A stretch of DNA of 64,000 bases from Formicarius rufipectus (Eukaryota; Chordata; Aves; Passeriformes; Formicariidae), in the NCBI GenBank assembly GCA_013399695.1, contig VXAU01003998.1, positions 1,046,770-1,110,769 of the forward strand, in the 5' to 3' direction. The notes below the pieces were generated by a model. It was not told where the DNA came from. It did no database searches and saw only the letters and a list, made by a program, of their open reading frames with translations. This document shows, piece by piece, positions 60,401-64,000 of the stretch (within the stretch, counting starts at the first letter, position 1; each line of letters starts with the position of its first letter). A program made the position numbers and the translations under genes.

Positions 60401-62901
60401 AAGGTACAGGAAAAAAGCAGCAAGTCACTATCCCGAGAAGCAAAAAGGACTCTGCAGAACTATCAGAAAAAATTGTACTGCCCAATGAATAAAATGGATT
60501 CCTGTTCCTAGAATCTCTGGATGATGCTAGGGAAAAAAAAAAAAAATTAGGCATAATTTATTTACCTGTATTATTAAAAAACAAAAACAAACCAAAACCA
60601 AACAAACCTTCCAAAACAAACAGGCAAGGGTATTTCAGTGAAATGACAGTAAATTCAAAAGTGGTATCACATATCCTAGGGAATGCTTCAAATAACATCT
60701 CTGATAAAAAAAGAACTCTCTTGGGGATGCTGAATCAAGATGCCTAGCTTGCTTCTAAGTGTCCTGACCTAAACATTATGACCTAAATCTTGCAGGAGTA
60801 GAGAAAAACGAAACCTCAAACTCATATGGATTCTCACTAGCATTAGCAGGCCTGCAATCTGCCTTCCTTACTATTTTATTGAGGTACACATGACTATATT
60901 TTAAATAGCCCAGACTTCGGTCAAGCCCAAGACACCAGTATGAATTACAAAATTTTATTACTGATTGAGAAACACTTGAAATGCATCCAAGGAGATCCAG
61001 TGGCTTGCCTTTTGAGTAGGTAGCTACTCAATCGAGAATTTTAAGAAAGGTCTCTCCAGAGTGGCTGTGTGGAAAATCTGCTGTTTGTATTGTCCCCACA
61101 GCGACATGGGACAACTGCCAACCTACAACCCAACTGTTTGTCACAACCCAATTTTCAGAGACCAACAGGGATCAGCGAGTAGCTTCAACAGACTGTTCTC
61201 CTCCCTTGTACTTCTCTCAACCAAACAAAAAACTTCTCAAGTGCTCTTCTATCCAAGCCCTTAATGTTCACCTAACAACAAGCAAAGTAAAGCTGTGGTC
61301 CTGGCAAGCTGGTGGGTGGCAGGAATGGGGCTACAAAAAGCAAAGTAACTGATTGCTTAGCTTTTTTCAATTCTGCCTTCCAAAAGGATACAAAGCTTGT
61401 TATACCACAGGGAGACCTTCCCCTTATCTCACATCTATAAAGCAGTCGCCTCCACTTAAAATAGTCTACAATGCTGTTGGCTGCTAAAAATCTCCTGCCA
61501 TTGAAACAGCAGGAAGAGAAAGAAGGTACTGATTGGAATGACCTGCTTTTACAGACTTCAAGTCATCTATTATGAAAATGGTTATTATTTATAGCAACTG
61601 AGAGGTACAATTCAGAACAAATACCCTCACTGTGCAAAATTCTGAGCTTTTTTCCCCCTCCCAGAAGTTTTCGTTATTCAATTTAATCTGAAAAAGTCCT
61701 CCATATCTTTACAAAATGCCAGCTTTTGTATTTTCTAACGAATTCTATGATACCCTAAAGGATCATATCACCAGTGCTACAAATGGAATACAGTCTCCCA
61801 CTGAAGGGGGAGTAGCATCTCTCTACAGTGAAAAAGGAAATGTTTCAGGGTATAAACCACAAGGATCATTATTTTCTGGAATGTGAAATTAGGGGAAAAA
61901 TTAGATACAAGCTCATTTTGAAAGTGAGGTATACACTGGTCCAAATGAATTCATCACCTAAATTCATCTAAGCCGCCCCTGCTAAGAGGTGAAGGCAATT
62001 AAGCTATGCATGAAACAGTAACATAAGTAGCATGCTGCAGTTTCTATGATGAAAGAAGGTATGCACAAATTTAATATTACTATATACAAACAGCCCTGCT
62101 CAGTCTCCAAGAATGTGAAAGTCAAGTTTCTGCTTCTAAGAATGTCAGAAACAGTAGAGGCAGGTTATTTAAAAACAAACAAAAAAACCAACAAAACAAA
62201 AATCAGCTAACTGAAGGTGAACAAAATATCCCAAGTCACATTTCATCAATAAAAAACATTCTTTTAGAAAAGATTTCCTATTTAAATTTAAATTCAATCA
62301 CAATTTTAGATTATTTTAGTTCACAAACTAGCACTGAATTTATGATGTCTTTTGACTCTCCTCTGCAATGACTTTCATAGGCTGATGGGGTTCCACAGTG
62401 CAAATAACTGCCAATTACTTCAGAGCTTGACATAACTTATACCTTGTGTACAACAAAGTAAATCTAAACTGCTTACTGATTTTTAACAAAATTTCTACAA
62501 TTCTGAAAGGAAAATTTCCTTCAAGCATCTTATTTGCTGCTTTACATCAACAGTCCCCACCACCCCATGTCTGCTCCTCCTCTGCCATTTATTTAAGACA
62601 ATTTTATATTTTACTGACTTAAATTTACAAACTAGTGCTATCCTTTTAAATATTAATTTTAAACATAATTGATAGCACATAATGCAAGTTATCTTTACCT
62701 GTATTCCTTGTGTTTGAATAAAGGTATATAAACCTCCAGACCCACAGAATTCACAGGATCTGGGGACACATTGATTTCTAGGTATGATTCTGATTTCAGT
62801 AAATACACATCTCAAGAATTAACAGATGTCTGTCACTTCTCCACTGTGGTGTAACACACGATACATCAGTACCTGAAGAAACAGCTGTAAAAACAAAGTA
62901 T
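54454..62901. other. Gene-free stretch
   Basis: No recognised exon or repeat family. Simple sequence occurs at 58703-58735 (A then GGAA units), 60531-60546 (A-run), 60576-60620 and 62171-62202 (A-rich with C). A GC-richer patch at 56160-56340 ends in a T-run but shows no recognisable element. Confidence 0.45.
60576..60620 (+). repeat. A-rich simple repeat with C interruptions
   Basis: CAAAAA/CCAAAA units. A similar tract is at 62171-62202. Confidence 0.85.
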
Positions 62902-63150
62902 TCACAGAATCAGCCAAGTTGGAAGTGACCCACAAGGACCATCAAGTCCAACTCTACGCCCTGCACAGGACTGTGTCATCCAGACGCTCCCTGAACTCTG
63001 TCAGGCTTGGTGCTGCGACCACTTCCCTGGGGAGCCTGTTCCAGCGCCCAACCACCCTCTGGCTGAAGAGCCTTCTCCTAATACCCAGCCTAAAACTCCC
63101 CTGACACAACTTCAAGCCATTCCCTTGGCTCTGGTCACCATAGAGAAGAG
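62902..63150 (-). mobile_element. CR1 LINE 3' fragment
   Basis: Reverse complement of a CR1 3' end. The plus strand has CACAGAATCAGCCAAGTTGG, CATCAAGTCCAACTC, CTCTGTCAGGCTTGGTGCTG and CACCCTCTGGCTGAAGAGCC. It is the best-preserved CR1 end in the window (longest uninterrupted match to the family pattern, CpGs partly kept), so probably the youngest. Confidence 0.92.
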
Positions 63151-63286
63151 ATCAGTGTCTATTCTTCTAAATAGAAAGTATTCTCTTCACTACACACATA
63201 CAGAACAAACAAAGGAGTGGATATCTAAGAGGATATTTAACCTTAAATTCTCATATTGGGTTCACAGATGAAAATGTGTATCTTTG

Positions 63287-63306
63287 TCAAAGTACATGTA
63301 CTTTGA
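63287..63306. repeat. Perfect 20-bp palindrome
   Basis: TCAAAGTACATGTACTTTGA reads the same on both strands. Confidence 0.9.
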
Positions 63307-63340
63307 AGATATTTGGGCTCTTGTTACAGCTCTATTTGCA

Positions 63341-63415
63341 TTTTTATTGGGCTCCTTTTGTAGTTTTATTCTCCTTTTAGTTTTTATTCTCTTTCTAGTT
63401 TTCATCTCCTTTAAG
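63341..63415 (+). repeat. Degenerate tandem repeat, about 17-18 bp unit
   Basis: Four imperfect copies of a TTTTATTCTCCTTTTAG-like unit, at about 63341, 63364, 63381 and 63399. They are pyrimidine-rich and generate open frames on both strands. Confidence 0.75.
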
Positions 63416-64000
63416 TTTAGATTGGATTTCACCAACTCCCACAATTGTAATTTCAATCTGCTCTGTCTATCCAGGGTTACCTACAGAATAACCATTTTGC
63501 CTATTTAAGCATAAACATTTCCAGTTCACAGCCTGTTTTGGCAAGAGGCATACATGTATGGAAAATAAGCTTGGTACACTAATGTCAGCAAATTTCCTTA
63601 TGTAAATGAGCCCTCCATTTCCCAATGAAATACATCTATCTCCTTCCTCACCCAGGGTATCATAGGAATCAAAGCCACCACTTGATAACAGCATACTTAA
63701 TAGAAACATACTTTGCAAGATTCTTTCCGCATTTATTGTCTCTTACAAGAACTGTATAATGAAGATGAAAGGAAATGGGAGATGGAGAAAAGGTTCTTCC
63801 ACTTTCTGAAAGGGAAAAATTAAGTCCAGTGGCCTTGTCCACTAAAATATTCACTGATAAAATTTTTCCCCCCAGGAGCAGTGATCGATCATCTATCTGC
63901 CAAGGATAGTGTTGTTTTTTTATTTAACAGAGGGGTTACAACTGTGCAGTGTATTTCTCAAGGCATCATATGCAGTTTTAGTGTCCAAGACTCCTAACTT

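Noticed and set aside
1..64000. CRISPR arrays, operons, tRNA or rRNA genes, bacterial mobile elements
   Set aside because: None seen. The window is vertebrate nuclear DNA with intron-split genes and LINE repeats, and no direct-repeat/spacer pattern or cloverleaf was recognised.

Overview
This is vertebrate nuclear DNA, almost certainly from a bird. The repeats are CR1 LINE fragments (the dominant avian retroposon) plus one LTR of a type scattered through bird genomes. Base composition is AT-rich, introns are long, and genes are split into small exons. There is no prokaryotic gene structure. Nearly all long open frames are chance or repeat-derived.

The one gene I can identify firmly is PTPN5 (STEP, striatal-enriched protein tyrosine phosphatase) on the minus strand. 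Nine coding exons run right to left from a start codon at 23759 to 1530. All have AG acceptors and GT donors. Phases fit exactly: 1248 coding bases, 416 codons, no stop. They encode, in order, an acidic N-terminal leader, two hydrophobic segments as in membrane-bound STEP61, a PKA-type RRQS site, the acidic segment before the docking motif, the kinase interaction motif (split by an intron), and the first half of the phosphatase domain up to KCTEYWP. The WPD loop, the HCxxGxxR catalytic loop and the Q loop are not visible in 1-1529 and should lie left of the window.

Just upstream of the start codon is a compact promoter-like block: a GC box, three TGACG half CRE sites and a TATA-like element in correct order for the minus strand. 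A well-placed upstream ORF overlaps the main ATG.

From about 24 kb to 64 kb there is no recognisable gene. This stretch holds CR1 fragments, a probable solitary endogenous-retrovirus LTR (about 36.77-37.91 kb), A-rich tracts and two small CpG-retaining patches. It also holds one unassigned terminal-exon-like ORF at 44172-44359 (minus), followed by an AATAAA. Two stretches look like sequencing or assembly trouble: 38 A residues with an N inside a CR1 (17481-17531), and a G/A homopolymer tract (54379-54453).

I found no dramatic new biological system. The most interesting leads are lineage differences in PTPN5: absence of the STEP46 start Met, loss of the polyproline segment, and in-frame membrane cassette exons. 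The CRE-bearing promoter and uORF, and the orphan exon at 44 kb, are the other leads.
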